Shown piece by piece: positions 36,822 through 45,243 of a stretch of DNA of 64,000 nt. Under the pieces are notes generated by a model. The model ran no database searches and was not told the origin of the DNA. It saw nothing but the letters and a program-made list of their open reading frames with translations. The stretch is taken from positions 62,001-126,000 of the forward strand of contig NZ_JJNZ01000008.1 of NCBI RefSeq assembly GCF_000690055.1, in the 5' to 3' direction. How positions within the stretch are numbered: position 1 is the stretch's first letter; each line of letters begins with the position of its first letter. A program made the position numbers and the translations under genes. This stretch comes from Pseudoalteromonas fuliginea. Lineage in GTDB: Bacteria; Pseudomonadota; Gammaproteobacteria; Enterobacterales; Alteromonadaceae.

Positions 36822-37607
36822 ATGAGCGCTATTATCAAGACCCCTGAAGAAATAGAGAAAATGCGCGTAGCTGGGCGCTTAGCGGCCGATGTACTTGAAA
36901 TGATCGGCCCTCATGTAGTGCCAGGTGTTACCACCGATGAGCTAAATACACTTTGTCATGATTATATTGTTAATGTGCAACAAGCAATCCCTGCTCCATT
37001 AAATTATCATGGCTTTCCAAAATCAGTTTGTACGTCAGTTAATCATGTTATATGTCACGGAATTCCAAATGACAAAGCATTAAAAGAAGGCGACAGCGTA
37101 AATATTGACGTAACTGTCATTAAAGACGGTTACCACGGCGACACATCTAAAATGTTCCACGTTGGTACACCAAACATTCAAGCTAAGCGTCTTGCAGAAG
37201 TAACACAAGAAAGCTTATACCTTGCTATTAAAATGGTAAAACCTGGTGTGCGCTTAGGTGATATTGGCTCAGCAATTCAAAAATATGCAGAAAGCTTTAA
37301 CTACTCAATCGTACGTGAATATTGCGGCCACGGTATTGGCGCAGGATTTCATGAAGAACCACAAATAATGCATTATGGTAAAGCCGGCACTGGCGAAGCC
37401 TTAAAAGCAGGTATGTGTTTAACTATTGAACCTATGGTTAATGCGGGTAAACGCCAATGTAAGCTTCTTAAAGATGATTGGACAGTAGTAACACGCGACC
37501 GTAGTTTGTCTGCACAGTGGGAACATACTTTATTAGTGACCGAAAATGGTGTTGAAATTTTAACGCTACGATCGGATGATACTATCGACAGGATAATAGA
37601 ACACTAA
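36822..37607 (+). CDS. map: Methionine aminopeptidase, type I
   Basis: 261 residues (E. coli 264). The dinuclear metal site is visible: NIDVTVIKDGYHGDTSKMF (two aspartates), CGHGIGAGFHEEPQIMHYG (His and flanking His) and TIEPMVN (Glu), with a final Glu in QWEHTLLVTENG. It removes the initiator methionine. GGAG precedes the ATG. It is divergent from rpsB, the usual gammaproteobacterial arrangement, and followed by glnD. Confidence 0.98.
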   Translation: MSAIIKTPEEIEKMRVAGRLAADVLEMIGPHVVPGVTTDELNTLCHDYIVNVQQAIPAPLNYHGFPKSVCTSVNHVICHGIPNDKALKEGDSVNIDVTVIKDGYHGDTSKMFHVGTPNIQAKRLAEVTQESLYLAIKMVKPGVRLGDIGSAIQKYAESFNYSIVREYCGHGIGAGFHEEPQIMHYGKAGTGEALKAGMCLTIEPMVNAGKRQCKLLKDDWTVVTRDRSLSAQWEHTLLVTENGVEILTLRSDDTIDRIIEH

Positions 37608-37673
37608 TAAAACCGAAACACTTGATAAGACAAACCTTATCCGTGTGAAAGGTTCAACAAGGAGCCAGCCCAC

Positions 37674-40292
37674 GTGGCATTACCCAACAAAGTAAAAAAG
37701 TTGCTTAGCGATGCTGAGCAACTTAGTGATTATCGCGATTGTTCTAGCTATTTTTATAAATGGCTACATAACGAATTTTCTAAGCAACCGGTTGGGAATT
37801 TAATTAATGCCCGGGCTGAGTTTATTGACCGCCTATTAATTAAGCTCTTTCATGTTTATGAGTTATCGCACGAACCTGATTTAGCGCTAATTGCTGTGGG
37901 CGGATATGGACGCGGCGAACTTCATCCTTATTCCGATATTGATTTTCTACTTTTAGTCACTGAACAACCCAGTGAAGAAATATGCGAAAAAATAGGCCAG
38001 TTTGTCACTATGCTGTGGGATCTCAACTTAGAGATTGGCCATAGCGTGCGTACCATTGAGCAAGCTATTGAGCAAAAACGTGAAGACGTCACCTTTGCCA
38101 CCAGCTTGCTCGAAAGTCGGCTTATTTTTGGCAACCATATCGAGTTCGAAAAACTTAAAACCTTTGTACTAGAAACCCCTGTTTGGGGTTCTAGCGACTT
38201 TTTTGTTGCCAAAGTACAAGAGCAAAACTTACGTCACAGAAAGTGCCACGGCACTGCGTATAACCTTGAACCAAACATTAAAGAAAACCCCGGTGGCCTT
38301 CGCGACTTACAAACCATCATTTGGGTTGCTAAAAAACACTTTAGAGCCGAAACACTGCAAGAGCTAATTAGCCACGGTTATCTAACTCACGAAGAGTTTC
38401 AAGAGCTATCAGAGTGCCTAGAAAACCTATGGAACATTCGTTTTGCTCTTCATTTGGCTGCAGGGCGTTCAGAAAACCGTTTATTGTTTGATCATCAACC
38501 CCAAGCCGCCGAAATTTTAGGTTTTGGCAGCGATGGTAAAGCCTCGGTTGAGCGTATGATGAAACGCTTATTTAGAATAATGAGCCGCGTACGCGAGCTT
38601 AACCAAATGCTGCTTTCGTATTTTGAGCAAAGCATTTCACCGCAAAACAGTGAAAATGTTGTAGAAGTACTCGACAGAAATTTTGAACGTGTTGGCCATC
38701 AAATACGCGTAAAAGATCCATCCGTATTTTTTAGACGTGACCAGCTCTTTGTATTGTTTGAGCACATCGCCGACAACCCCGAAATCACCCATATTTACCC
38801 AAGTACTATTCGTACTATTCGACAAGTACGCCGTCGTTTATTGGGTGATTTACAAGATTATGCAGCCTGTCGTGAAGCATTTTTACGCTTAGTCAAACAC
38901 CCTAACGGTATGGGACGCGCATTTACGTTAATGCACAAACACGGCATGCTTGCCGCCTACTTACCGCAGTGGCGTAATATATTTGGGCAAATGCAGTTCG
39001 ATTTGTTTCATGCTTATACCGTAGATGAGCACACTCACAAATTAATCAAAAACATTTACGAATATTTTGATAAAACAGGCATTAGCGAGTTTCCTATTTG
39101 CAGTGAAATAGTCACTCGCATGGATAAACCGGAGCTACTTTATTTAGCCGGTATATTTCACGACATCGCTAAAGGCCGAGGGGGCGATCACTCAGAGCTT
39201 GGCGCTGTTGATGCTATAGCCTTTGCTAAATTACATGGTTTTTCATCGGCTGATGCAAAATTAGTAGCATGGCTTGTAAGTAACCATTTACTTATGTCGG
39301 TTACCGCGCAGCGTAAAGACATTAACGACCCTGCTGTAATAAAAGACTTTGCAACACGTATTAAAACAGAGCGCCAACTCGACTATTTATATTGTTTAAC
39401 CGTTGCCGACATACGTGCAACCAATGACAACTTATGGAACGATTGGAAAAACACCCTACTGCGTGAATTGTACTTGCACACGCAACGCGCGTTGCGCTTA
39501 GGGCTCGAAAACCCAATGGATCAACGCGACCAAATTCGCGATAAAAAGCACCAAGCTAAACAACGTCTACTTAACTTGGGCTATCAAGAGGAAAAAATTG
39601 ATTTAATTTGGAGTCGCTTTAAAGCCAATTACTTTACCGCCTTTAGCGAACAGCAAATATCGTGGCAAAGTGAGCATTTATTAAGTAGCACCGATTTAAG
39701 CCAACCCAGTGTAATTGTATCTAACAAAGCCATGCATGGTGGTACACAAGTATTTGTATACAGCCCTTACTCTGGTGCACTATTTGCGAGATTAGTGAGT
39801 GTCATTGGCTCTAAAAAAGCACAAATACAGCACGCGCAAGTACTGACCACCAAAGACGGCTACGTCTTGTTTAGCTTTGTAATACTTGAAGTAAGTGGCG
39901 ACCCTATTGCAAGTGGTCGAGCGCAATCAATTAAACGCGGGCTTGAGCAAGCATTGAGCGATCCGCGTAAAAAAATTCGCTTTAAAAAGAGCCGCTCTCA
40001 ACGCTTTAAAGATTTTAATATTAAACCTAAAATTGTGTTGCGCCCACATGCACGCAAAGACCGTAGCTTAATAGAAATTCAAGCCGTCGATATACAAGGT
40101 TTACTAACCAAAATAGCCGAAGTTTTCCAAGCGCATTTACTGCACATTCACGCTGCCCGTATTACCACGGTAGGTGAACGTGCAGAGGATTTCTTTGTTG
40201 TATCTAATAACGAATACCAAGCGCTGACTGATGAAGAGCAAGCAAAAATTCATCAGGCATTACGTAAAAAATTCAACGCCGAAACAGAATAG
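37674..40292 (+). CDS. glnD: Bifunctional uridylyltransferase/uridylyl-removing enzyme
   Basis: 872 residues (E. coli 890) with a GTG start and AAGGAG nine bases ahead. The nucleotidyltransferase domain has GGYGRGELHPYSDIDFLLL (about 75-93). The HD hydrolase domain has GIFHDIAKGRGGDHSELG near residue 495. Two ACT domains follow (about 690-770 and 795-870). It adds UMP to PII proteins when glutamine is low and removes it when glutamine is high, setting glutamine synthetase activity and Ntr gene expression. It ends 9 bp before dapD. Confidence 0.98.
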   Translation: MALPNKVKKLLSDAEQLSDYRDCSSYFYKWLHNEFSKQPVGNLINARAEFIDRLLIKLFHVYELSHEPDLALIAVGGYGRGELHPYSDIDFLLLVTEQPSEEICEKIGQFVTMLWDLNLEIGHSVRTIEQAIEQKREDVTFATSLLESRLIFGNHIEFEKLKTFVLETPVWGSSDFFVAKVQEQNLRHRKCHGTAYNLEPNIKENPGGLRDLQTIIWVAKKHFRAETLQELISHGYLTHEEFQELSECLENLWNIRFALHLAAGRSENRLLFDHQPQAAEILGFGSDGKASVERMMKRLFRIMSRVRELNQMLLSYFEQSISPQNSENVVEVLDRNFERVGHQIRVKDPSVFFRRDQLFVLFEHIADNPEITHIYPSTIRTIRQVRRRLLGDLQDYAACREAFLRLVKHPNGMGRAFTLMHKHGMLAAYLPQWRNIFGQMQFDLFHAYTVDEHTHKLIKNIYEYFDKTGISEFPICSEIVTRMDKPELLYLAGIFHDIAKGRGGDHSELGAVDAIAFAKLHGFSSADAKLVAWLVSNHLLMSVTAQRKDINDPAVIKDFATRIKTERQLDYLYCLTVADIRATNDNLWNDWKNTLLRELYLHTQRALRLGLENPMDQRDQIRDKKHQAKQRLLNLGYQEEKIDLIWSRFKANYFTAFSEQQISWQSEHLLSSTDLSQPSVIVSNKAMHGGTQVFVYSPYSGALFARLVSVIGSKKAQIQHAQVLTTKDGYVLFSFVILEVSGDPIASGRAQSIKRGLEQALSDPRKKIRFKKSRSQRFKDFNIKPKIVLRPHARKDRSLIEIQAVDIQGLLTKIAEVFQAHLLHIHAARITTVGERAEDFFVVSNNEYQALTDEEQAKIHQALRKKFNAETE

Positions 40293-40301
40293 AGGACACA
40301 C

Positions 40302-41129
40302 ATGTCAGATTTAAAAACGATGATCGAAAACGCATGGGACAACCGCGATAGCATTAGCCCAAGCACAGTATCAAGCGACGTAAAACAAGCCATTATCGAC
40401 GCACTTGATTTGCTTGATAGCGGCGCAGCGCGCGTTGCTGAAAAAATATCAGGTGAATGGGTTGTACACCAGTGGCTTAAAAAAGCGGTTTTACTGTCGT
40501 TTCGTATTCGCGACAACCAACCAATGAACGACGGCGTAAACCAGTTTTACGACAAAGTACCACTTAAATTTAGCGACTACACGCCAGAGCAATTTCAGCA
40601 AGGCGGTATGCGCGTAGTACCAAACGCTGTAGCACGTAAAGGCAGCTTTGTAGGTAAAAACGTCGTACTTATGCCATCGTACGTAAATATTGGCGCATAC
40701 GTTGACGACGGCACCATGGTTGATACATGGGCGACTGTAGGCTCATGTGCACAAATTGGTAAGAATGTACATTTATCAGGTGGCGTAGGCATAGGCGGCG
40801 TTTTAGAGCCTCTACAAGCTAACCCAACCATCATTGAAGACAACTGTTTTATTGGCGCACGTTCTGAAATTGTGGAAGGCGTAATTGTTGAAGAAGGCGC
40901 AGTAATTTCAATGGGTGTTTACATCAGCCAAAGCACTCGTATTTATGACCGCGAAACTGGCGAAATTCACTATGGCCGCGTACCAGCAGGCGCCGTAGTT
41001 GTACCAGGCGCACTACCGTCAAAAGATGGCACTCACAGCCTGTACGCTGCAATTATCGTGAAAAAAGTAGATAAACAAACACGTGAAAAAGTAGGCATAA
41101 ACGCCCTACTACGCTCAATTGATGAGTAA
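40302..41129 (+). CDS. dapD: 2,3,4,5-tetrahydropyridine-2,6-dicarboxylate N-succinyltransferase
   Basis: 275 residues (E. coli 274). The N-terminal helical domain is followed by a left-handed beta-helix ([53 protein letters not shown]) and the C-terminal strand region. It succinylates tetrahydrodipicolinate in lysine and diaminopimelate synthesis. It is transcribed with map and glnD and followed by a terminator at 41217. Confidence 0.98.
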   Translation: MSDLKTMIENAWDNRDSISPSTVSSDVKQAIIDALDLLDSGAARVAEKISGEWVVHQWLKKAVLLSFRIRDNQPMNDGVNQFYDKVPLKFSDYTPEQFQQGGMRVVPNAVARKGSFVGKNVVLMPSYVNIGAYVDDGTMVDTWATVGSCAQIGKNVHLSGGVGIGGVLEPLQANPTIIEDNCFIGARSEIVEGVIVEEGAVISMGVYISQSTRIYDRETGEIHYGRVPAGAVVVPGALPSKDGTHSLYAAIIVKKVDKQTREKVGINALLRSIDE

Positions 41130-41138
41130 CAGTCGGTT

Positions 41139-41162
41139 GGGTTGAGTGAAACGAAACCCAAC
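41139..41162. repeat. Left copy of a 24-bp inverted repeat flanking the DUF2971 gene
   Basis: This 24-bp sequence is found in exact reverse complement at 42346-42369. The unit, extended to 41135, is itself partly palindromic (GGTTGGGTT ... AACCCAAC), like REP sequences. It lies just after the dapD stop and before the dapD terminator. Confidence 0.85.
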
Positions 41163-41216
41163 GATACGTTGAAGTGAAGTATTTTAGCTAAACTTTAATT
41201 GTATATAGAAAGCTCT

Positions 41217-41242
41217 AAGCCCTTTGGGTTTAGGGCTTTTTT
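41217..41242 (+). terminator. Terminator of map-glnD-dapD
   Basis: AAGCCCT (41217-41223) pairs with AGGGCTT (41232-41238) around an 8-nt loop, followed by T residues on the plus strand. It touches the stop codon of the convergent DUF2971 gene. Confidence 0.8.
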
Positions 41243-42257
41243 AAATTCTTCTAAATGAAGTTTTAGTGCTAGATACTTCTACATCAAAATTTAATGAACT
41301 CAAAAGGGACTTTAAGCCTTTAACAGCCAACTCATTATTTTCTGATGGTCCTATTATAATTTCTTCAATTGAATTTTTAGGAAAAGGTATCGCTCTATAT
41401 GGGGCTATAATGCCAGATTTAAGAGTGCGATAGCATAAAGGAAAGTGCTTTCCACCTTTATCTCCTTGCTCTAAAAAGTCGATATCAGAAGAATCTATGA
41501 AATCAAAGTAATCAATTTGGTCATCGTCATTTAGCATTACCGAACCAGGATGAAATAGGGTAAAACGATACTCTTCCTCATACTTAAATGCTCTATCTTT
41601 AATACTGGCAATCTTAAAAATAACTTCATTAAAAATTTCAATTGCAGCTATAGCACATTTTTTATCAAGTTCTTTCTTATCTAAATCTAAATCTAAATCT
41701 AAATTTGAATTTAAGATGTAACCTAAAACCTCTGGAAGGTAATGTTCCTCGAGCAAAGAGTGAAAAATATTCGTAGCCGGTTCATAGTCAACATTATCAT
41801 AGCCACTCAAAAATTTTCGTTGCCTGAAATACATATCATCAAATAGCTTTTCTTTGTTAAACTTTATACAGTATGAGGTTTGCTCTGACCCGTAGGTAAG
41901 CCAATGATTTAAACTATCATGCTTAGTTGTAAATGAAGTCGTGTAAATTTCATCAATGCTATTATTATCAATTATATCCCACAGAAACTTTAAAAAATGA
42001 TTTGCGAGATGCACCTTTTTATTTTGCATTGCTTCTTGGATAATCTCTAAAGGCATATTTTTATGCTTGGCATAGATTTTTTCGAGTTTTCTTTGTGAAA
42101 ATTCATACAAGTTCTGTCTAAGCGATTTTATCGTATCAATACCTTCCTTAATTTCTCTAAAATCATTTAAATACTCTGTATTAGTAGCCCATAAACTTTT
42201 ACTCTCTAAAATTCCCTTTAAACCATCTGCAGAAGTGTAGTGATAAACATATTCCAT
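41241..42257 (-). CDS. DUF2971 family protein
   Basis: 338 residues. The N-terminus (VYHYTSADGLKGILESKSLW, TNTEYLNDFREIKEG) is the DUF2971 signature. A central TTSFTTKHDSLNHWLTYG stretch and a later KYEEEYRF segment also fit the family. Function is unknown; the fold has been compared with ADP-ribosyltransferase-like enzymes and members often sit in accessory or defence-rich loci (recollection, not shown here). Near residues 186-193 a tandem hexanucleotide repeat encodes alternating Leu-Asp. The gene is more AT-rich than dapD and phhB, and is bracketed by 24-bp inverted repeats, so it looks acquired. Confidence 0.82.
   Translation of the reverse strand: MEYVYHYTSADGLKGILESKSLWATNTEYLNDFREIKEGIDTIKSLRQNLYEFSQRKLEKIYAKHKNMPLEIIQEAMQNKKVHLANHFLKFLWDIIDNNSIDEIYTTSFTTKHDSLNHWLTYGSEQTSYCIKFNKEKLFDDMYFRQRKFLSGYDNVDYEPATNIFHSLLEEHYLPEVLGYILNSNLDLDLDLDKKELDKKCAIAAIEIFNEVIFKIASIKDRAFKYEEEYRFTLFHPGSVMLNDDDQIDYFDFIDSSDIDFLEQGDKGGKHFPLCYRTLKSGIIAPYRAIPFPKNSIEEIIIGPSENNELAVKGLKSLLSSLNFDVEVSSTKTSFRRI
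41679..41702. repeat. Hexanucleotide tandem repeat, four units of ATCTAA
   Basis: Four perfect 6-bp units inside the DUF2971 gene. Because each unit is two codons (Leu-Asp), copy-number change would alter protein length but not frame. Confidence 0.9.
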
Positions 42258-42345
42258 ATTTAAAGCCTTAAATGATTAACCTTCTTCATTCTGAGTCTAA
42301 CTCTTTAGAGAAAATAATAAAATTGAATATTCTAAGACGTAAAAA

Positions 42346-42369
42346 GTTGGGTTTCGTTTCACTCAACCC
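42346..42369. repeat. Right copy of the 24-bp inverted repeat flanking the DUF2971 gene
   Basis: Exact reverse complement of 41139-41162. Together the copies enclose about 1.2 kb that contains only the DUF2971 gene and the dapD terminator. From 42370 to 42430 no gene is seen. Confidence 0.85.
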
Positions 42370-42430
42370 TCCCTACGCCGATAAAAACAATACCGAGCTG
42401 CTGCTCATTGTTAGCAATGACCTCCCAAAA

Positions 42431-42463
42431 CTAAAAAAGCACTTATAAAATAAGTGCTTTTGT
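42431..42463 (-). terminator. Terminator of phhA-phhB
   Basis: AAAAGCACTTA (42437-42447) and TAAGTGCTTTT (42453-42463) form an 11-bp stem with a 5-nt loop, followed by T residues on the minus strand, about 22 bp past the phhB stop. Confidence 0.88.
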
Positions 42464-42484
42464 TGGTTCGCTCAATAGTGTGGT

Positions 42485-42829
42485 TTACAGCGCGTTAAAT
42501 ACGTCGTCTGTTTTAGCTGCGCAAATAAAATCGTTTTTGTGTAGGCCTTTAATTGAATGGCTCCACCATGTAACGGTTACTTTGCCCCACTCGGTTAATA
42601 AACCTGGGTGGTGGCCTTCGTCTTCTGCCATGTCGCCTACTTTGTTAGTAAACGCGATAGCCTGTTTGAAGTTTTTAAATTTATAAACACGCTCAAGCTG
42701 CATAATGCCGTCGCGTACTTCTGGTACCCAGTCTGGGATTTTAGTAATTAATTGTGCTAACTCTTCGTCAGATACTTTTGGCGCATCTACATGGCAGGCT
42801 TCGCATTTTTGTGCACTTAATGAAGACAT
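42485..42829 (-). CDS. phhB: Pterin-4-alpha-carbinolamine dehydratase
   Basis: 114 residues. [46 protein letters not shown] sequence carries the paired histidines (EGHHP) and the WGKVTVTWW strand of the 4a-hydroxytetrahydrobiopterin dehydratase family. It dehydrates the carbinolamine formed by phenylalanine hydroxylase so the pterin cofactor can be recycled. AAGGA precedes the ATG. The N-terminal Cys pair (KCEACH) is common in bacterial homologues. It lies downstream of phhA in the same operon. Confidence 0.96.
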   Translation of the reverse strand: MSSLSAQKCEACHVDAPKVSDEELAQLITKIPDWVPEVRDGIMQLERVYKFKNFKQAIAFTNKVGDMAEDEGHHPGLLTEWGKVTVTWWSHSIKGLHKNDFICAAKTDDVFNAL

Positions 42830-42876
42830 TCTAAATCCTTACTTTTTAGCTTTTTTAGCTTTTTTAGCATTAATAT

Positions 42877-43674
42877 TTAACTGGCTAATTTTTCTTTTGG
42901 TGGAAATTTTGGGTCGTGCAAACCAAGCTCTTTAGCTCGCTCAACCAAAGTCATAATATTCATTTGCGATATATCAAACAGATCATGAATCGAATTTATG
43001 GTGTAGTACTGTGGTTGCATAATATCAATACGGTACGGCGTACGCAGTACATCAAGCACGTTCATTGGGCTAATTTCTGGCGTATTTGAGTATACATACT
43101 GAGTCTCCCCTGGGCTTGATAAAATGCCGCCGCCGTAAATACGCAGGCCATCTTCGGTTTGCATTAAACCAAATTCGACTGTAAACCAGTATATACGCGC
43201 AAGGTATACACGGTCCTTTTTCTGCGCTGCGTAACCTAATTGCCCGTACTTATGCGTAAACTCGGCAAAGTCAGGGTTAGTTAGCATGGCGCAATGGCCA
43301 AATATTTCATGAAAAATATCTGGCTCTTGTAGGTAGTCAAATTCTTCGCGGCTACGAATAAACGTGGCTACCGGAAACTGCTTGTTTGCCAGTAATCTAA
43401 AAAACTCATCAAAGTCGATAAGCGCAGGTACTGGTGCAACTTGCCAACCGGTAGTGGCTAACAATACTTCGTTTAGTTCGCTTAACTGCGGAATACGATC
43501 GTGCGGCAGGTTAATCTTTTTTAACCCTTGCATGTACTCACTGCAGGCTTTGCCTTCAATGCACTCAAGTTGGCGCGCTACAAGCTCAGACCAAATTTTA
43601 TTTTCTTCATCACTCCAGTGTATAACACCATTTTCGTCTGGTGTTTTGGATGTGTATTTACTTGCTTTAGCCAT
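42877..43674 (-). CDS. phhA: Phenylalanine-4-hydroxylase
   Basis: 265 residues. The non-heme iron ligands His122 and His127 (DIFHEIFGH) and Glu167 (YWFTVEFGL) are in place, as in other monomeric bacterial enzymes. It hydroxylates phenylalanine to tyrosine with tetrahydropterin and O2. Oddity: the frame stops at KEKLAS, but one base shift in an A5 run just before the stop opens a further tail (ISQLNINAKKAKKAKK) ending at 42839, right at the phhB ribosome-binding site. The catalytic core is unaffected. A predicted promoter and a TyrR-like box lie upstream. Confidence 0.96.
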   Translation of the reverse strand: MAKASKYTSKTPDENGVIHWSDEENKIWSELVARQLECIEGKACSEYMQGLKKINLPHDRIPQLSELNEVLLATTGWQVAPVPALIDFDEFFRLLANKQFPVATFIRSREEFDYLQEPDIFHEIFGHCAMLTNPDFAEFTHKYGQLGYAAQKKDRVYLARIYWFTVEFGLMQTEDGLRIYGGGILSSPGETQYVYSNTPEISPMNVLDVLRTPYRIDIMQPQYYTINSIHDLFDISQMNIMTLVERAKELGLHDPKFPPKEKLAS

Positions 43675-43748
43675 AATTACCTTCTTGGGTGTGAGCCCTA
43701 AATCGGTGTCAGTGTGATACTCAAACCTGTTGAATATCGAATGACCCC

Positions 43749-43777
43749 ATACTATGCAAAAGTGAAGAAAAGTTTAA
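43749..43777 (-). promoter_or_regulatory. Predicted phhA promoter
   Basis: On the minus strand TTAAAC (43772-43777) and TAGTAT (43749-43754) are 17 bp apart, about 75 bp ahead of the phhA ATG. Confidence 0.45.
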
Positions 43778-43817
43778 TAGATAGGCTAACATCAGTATTT
43801 AGCGTGATCACTTAGAT

Positions 43818-43835
43818 CGTAAAGTTAAAATTACA
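43818..43835 (-). promoter_or_regulatory. TyrR/PhhR-like box upstream of phhA
   Basis: TGTAAT-N6-TTTACG on the minus strand agrees with the TyrR/PhhR consensus TGTAAA-N6-TTTACA at 10 of 12 positions. It lies about 40 bp upstream of the predicted -35, a place suited to an activator. No regulator gene is in the window. Confidence 0.4.
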
Positions 43836-43847
43836 CTCATGGCACAT

Positions 43848-43878
43848 TAAAAATACAGACCTTTAAATAAAGGCCTGC
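43848..43878 (-). terminator. Terminator of the methionine gamma-lyase gene
   Basis: AGACCTTT (43857-43864) pairs with AAAGGCCT (43869-43876), with one G-T pair. GTATTTTTAA follows on the minus strand. It is about 35 bp past the stop codon. Confidence 0.6.
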
Positions 43879-43911
43879 AGCTTATTTTTAAGTGTATACA
43901 ATTAAATACAC

Positions 43912-45093
43912 CTAACCAATTTTAGTAAAAGCTTGGTCTAAATCACTAATAATGTCGTTAACATCTTCAAGCCCAACCGAGAGTCTGATCAGCCCATCAC
44001 TTATTCCAGCGGCGGCTCGTTCCTCTGGCGTATAAGGCGAGTGAGTCATAGATGCAGGATGCTGAATCAGTGTTTCAGCGTCGCCGAGGCTTACTGCAAG
44101 TGTACAAAGTTTCATACTATCAATAAATTGCGCGCCATCTTGTAGCGTGCCTTTTATTTCAAACGCAATAACACCACCAGCGGCTTTCATTTGATTACCA
44201 ATAAACTTATAACCTGGGTGCGATTTAAGCCCCGGGTAATATACGGTGCTTACTTGTGGGTGCGCTTCTAGATATTCGGCTATTGTTTGTGCGCTTTGAC
44301 AATGGCGCTCTATTCTAATAGCGAGTGTTTTTAGACCTCGATTAATTAGCCATGCGTCGTGCGGGCTTATGGTTGCACCAATGTCTTTTAGTACGGTCAT
44401 TTTAATGTGTGTTATGTGCTCAAGCGATCCACATACAATACCGGCGACTACGTCTCCGTGGCCGTTTAAGTACTTGGTCGCACTGTGTATTATAATGTCG
44501 ATACCGTATTTTTTGGGTGATTGCAGTAGCGGCGTTAAAAAGGTGTTGTCGACTACACTAATTAAACTGTGCTCTTTAGCAACTGCGCCAATGAGTGCCA
44601 AATCAATAACCGCCATAGTGGGGTTGATTGGCGTTTCTACAAATATCATTTTTGAATTAGGTTTGATGGCAGCGCGTAGTTCGTCCTCATTGGTCATATC
44701 AACAAAGGTGACTTCGATTCCCCAGCGCGGCAACATGTGCGAGAAAAACGCAAAGGTACAACCATACAAAGCACTTGAGGCAACAAGGTGATCTCCTTGC
44801 GATAAAAAGCTCAGTACTGAGGCAGATACGGCCCCCATACCTGTTGCGGTTGCAGCAGCTGCTTCACAGCTCTCTAGTTGAGCAACTTTTTGTTCAAGCT
44901 CTGTGGTTGTAGGGTTTCCTAAGCGCGTATAAATATAGCCAGGTTCGTCGCCTGCAAAACGCGCAGCACCTTGTGCGGCACTTTCAAAATGAAAGGTAGA
45001 GGTTTGATACAAAGGAGAAGTGAGTGCGCCGTGCGGGTCGTTTGCTTTTTGTGGTCCGTGAATACACTGGGTGTTTATATGATGCTTGCTCAT
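43912..45093 (-). CDS. megL: Methionine gamma-lyase
   Basis: 393 residues from the ATG at 45093; an upstream ATG at 45165 would add a 24-residue tail not found in the family. A PLP enzyme of the Cys/Met metabolism group: Lys207 in HSATKYLNGHGD binds PLP, and Cys112 in LYGCTFAF is the residue that marks methionine gamma-lyases rather than cystathionine enzymes. The ending SMTHSPYTPEERAAAGISDG is also typical. It splits methionine to methanethiol, 2-oxobutyrate and ammonia. Cystathionine gamma-lyase is a less likely alternative. Its terminator separates it from phhA. Confidence 0.92.
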   Translation of the reverse strand: MSKHHINTQCIHGPQKANDPHGALTSPLYQTSTFHFESAAQGAARFAGDEPGYIYTRLGNPTTTELEQKVAQLESCEAAAATATGMGAVSASVLSFLSQGDHLVASSALYGCTFAFFSHMLPRWGIEVTFVDMTNEDELRAAIKPNSKMIFVETPINPTMAVIDLALIGAVAKEHSLISVVDNTFLTPLLQSPKKYGIDIIIHSATKYLNGHGDVVAGIVCGSLEHITHIKMTVLKDIGATISPHDAWLINRGLKTLAIRIERHCQSAQTIAEYLEAHPQVSTVYYPGLKSHPGYKFIGNQMKAAGGVIAFEIKGTLQDGAQFIDSMKLCTLAVSLGDAETLIQHPASMTHSPYTPEERAAAGISDGLIRLSVGLEDVNDIISDLDQAFTKIG

Positions 45094-45243
45094 TGTAGGC
45101 TCATTTTTTTGATTATTATGTTTTTGCGATTCAACAATCAAAACGTATGCGCTTACAAACAGCAAGCATGCCGGATGCTCAGATGGCTATTTGTGTAAAA
45201 ACCATGCAGCGCACGTTTGTACACAAATATTGCCACTGCTAAT

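Noticed and set aside
41135..41162. Left flanking repeat as the dapD terminator
   Set aside because: It has no T tract. A proper stem with T run follows at 41217-41242.
42843..42868. Repeated TTTTTTAGC units as a possible CRISPR or regulatory array
   Set aside because: Only three very short A/T-rich units without spacers. They are better explained as remnants of a lysine/alanine-coding tail of phhA.
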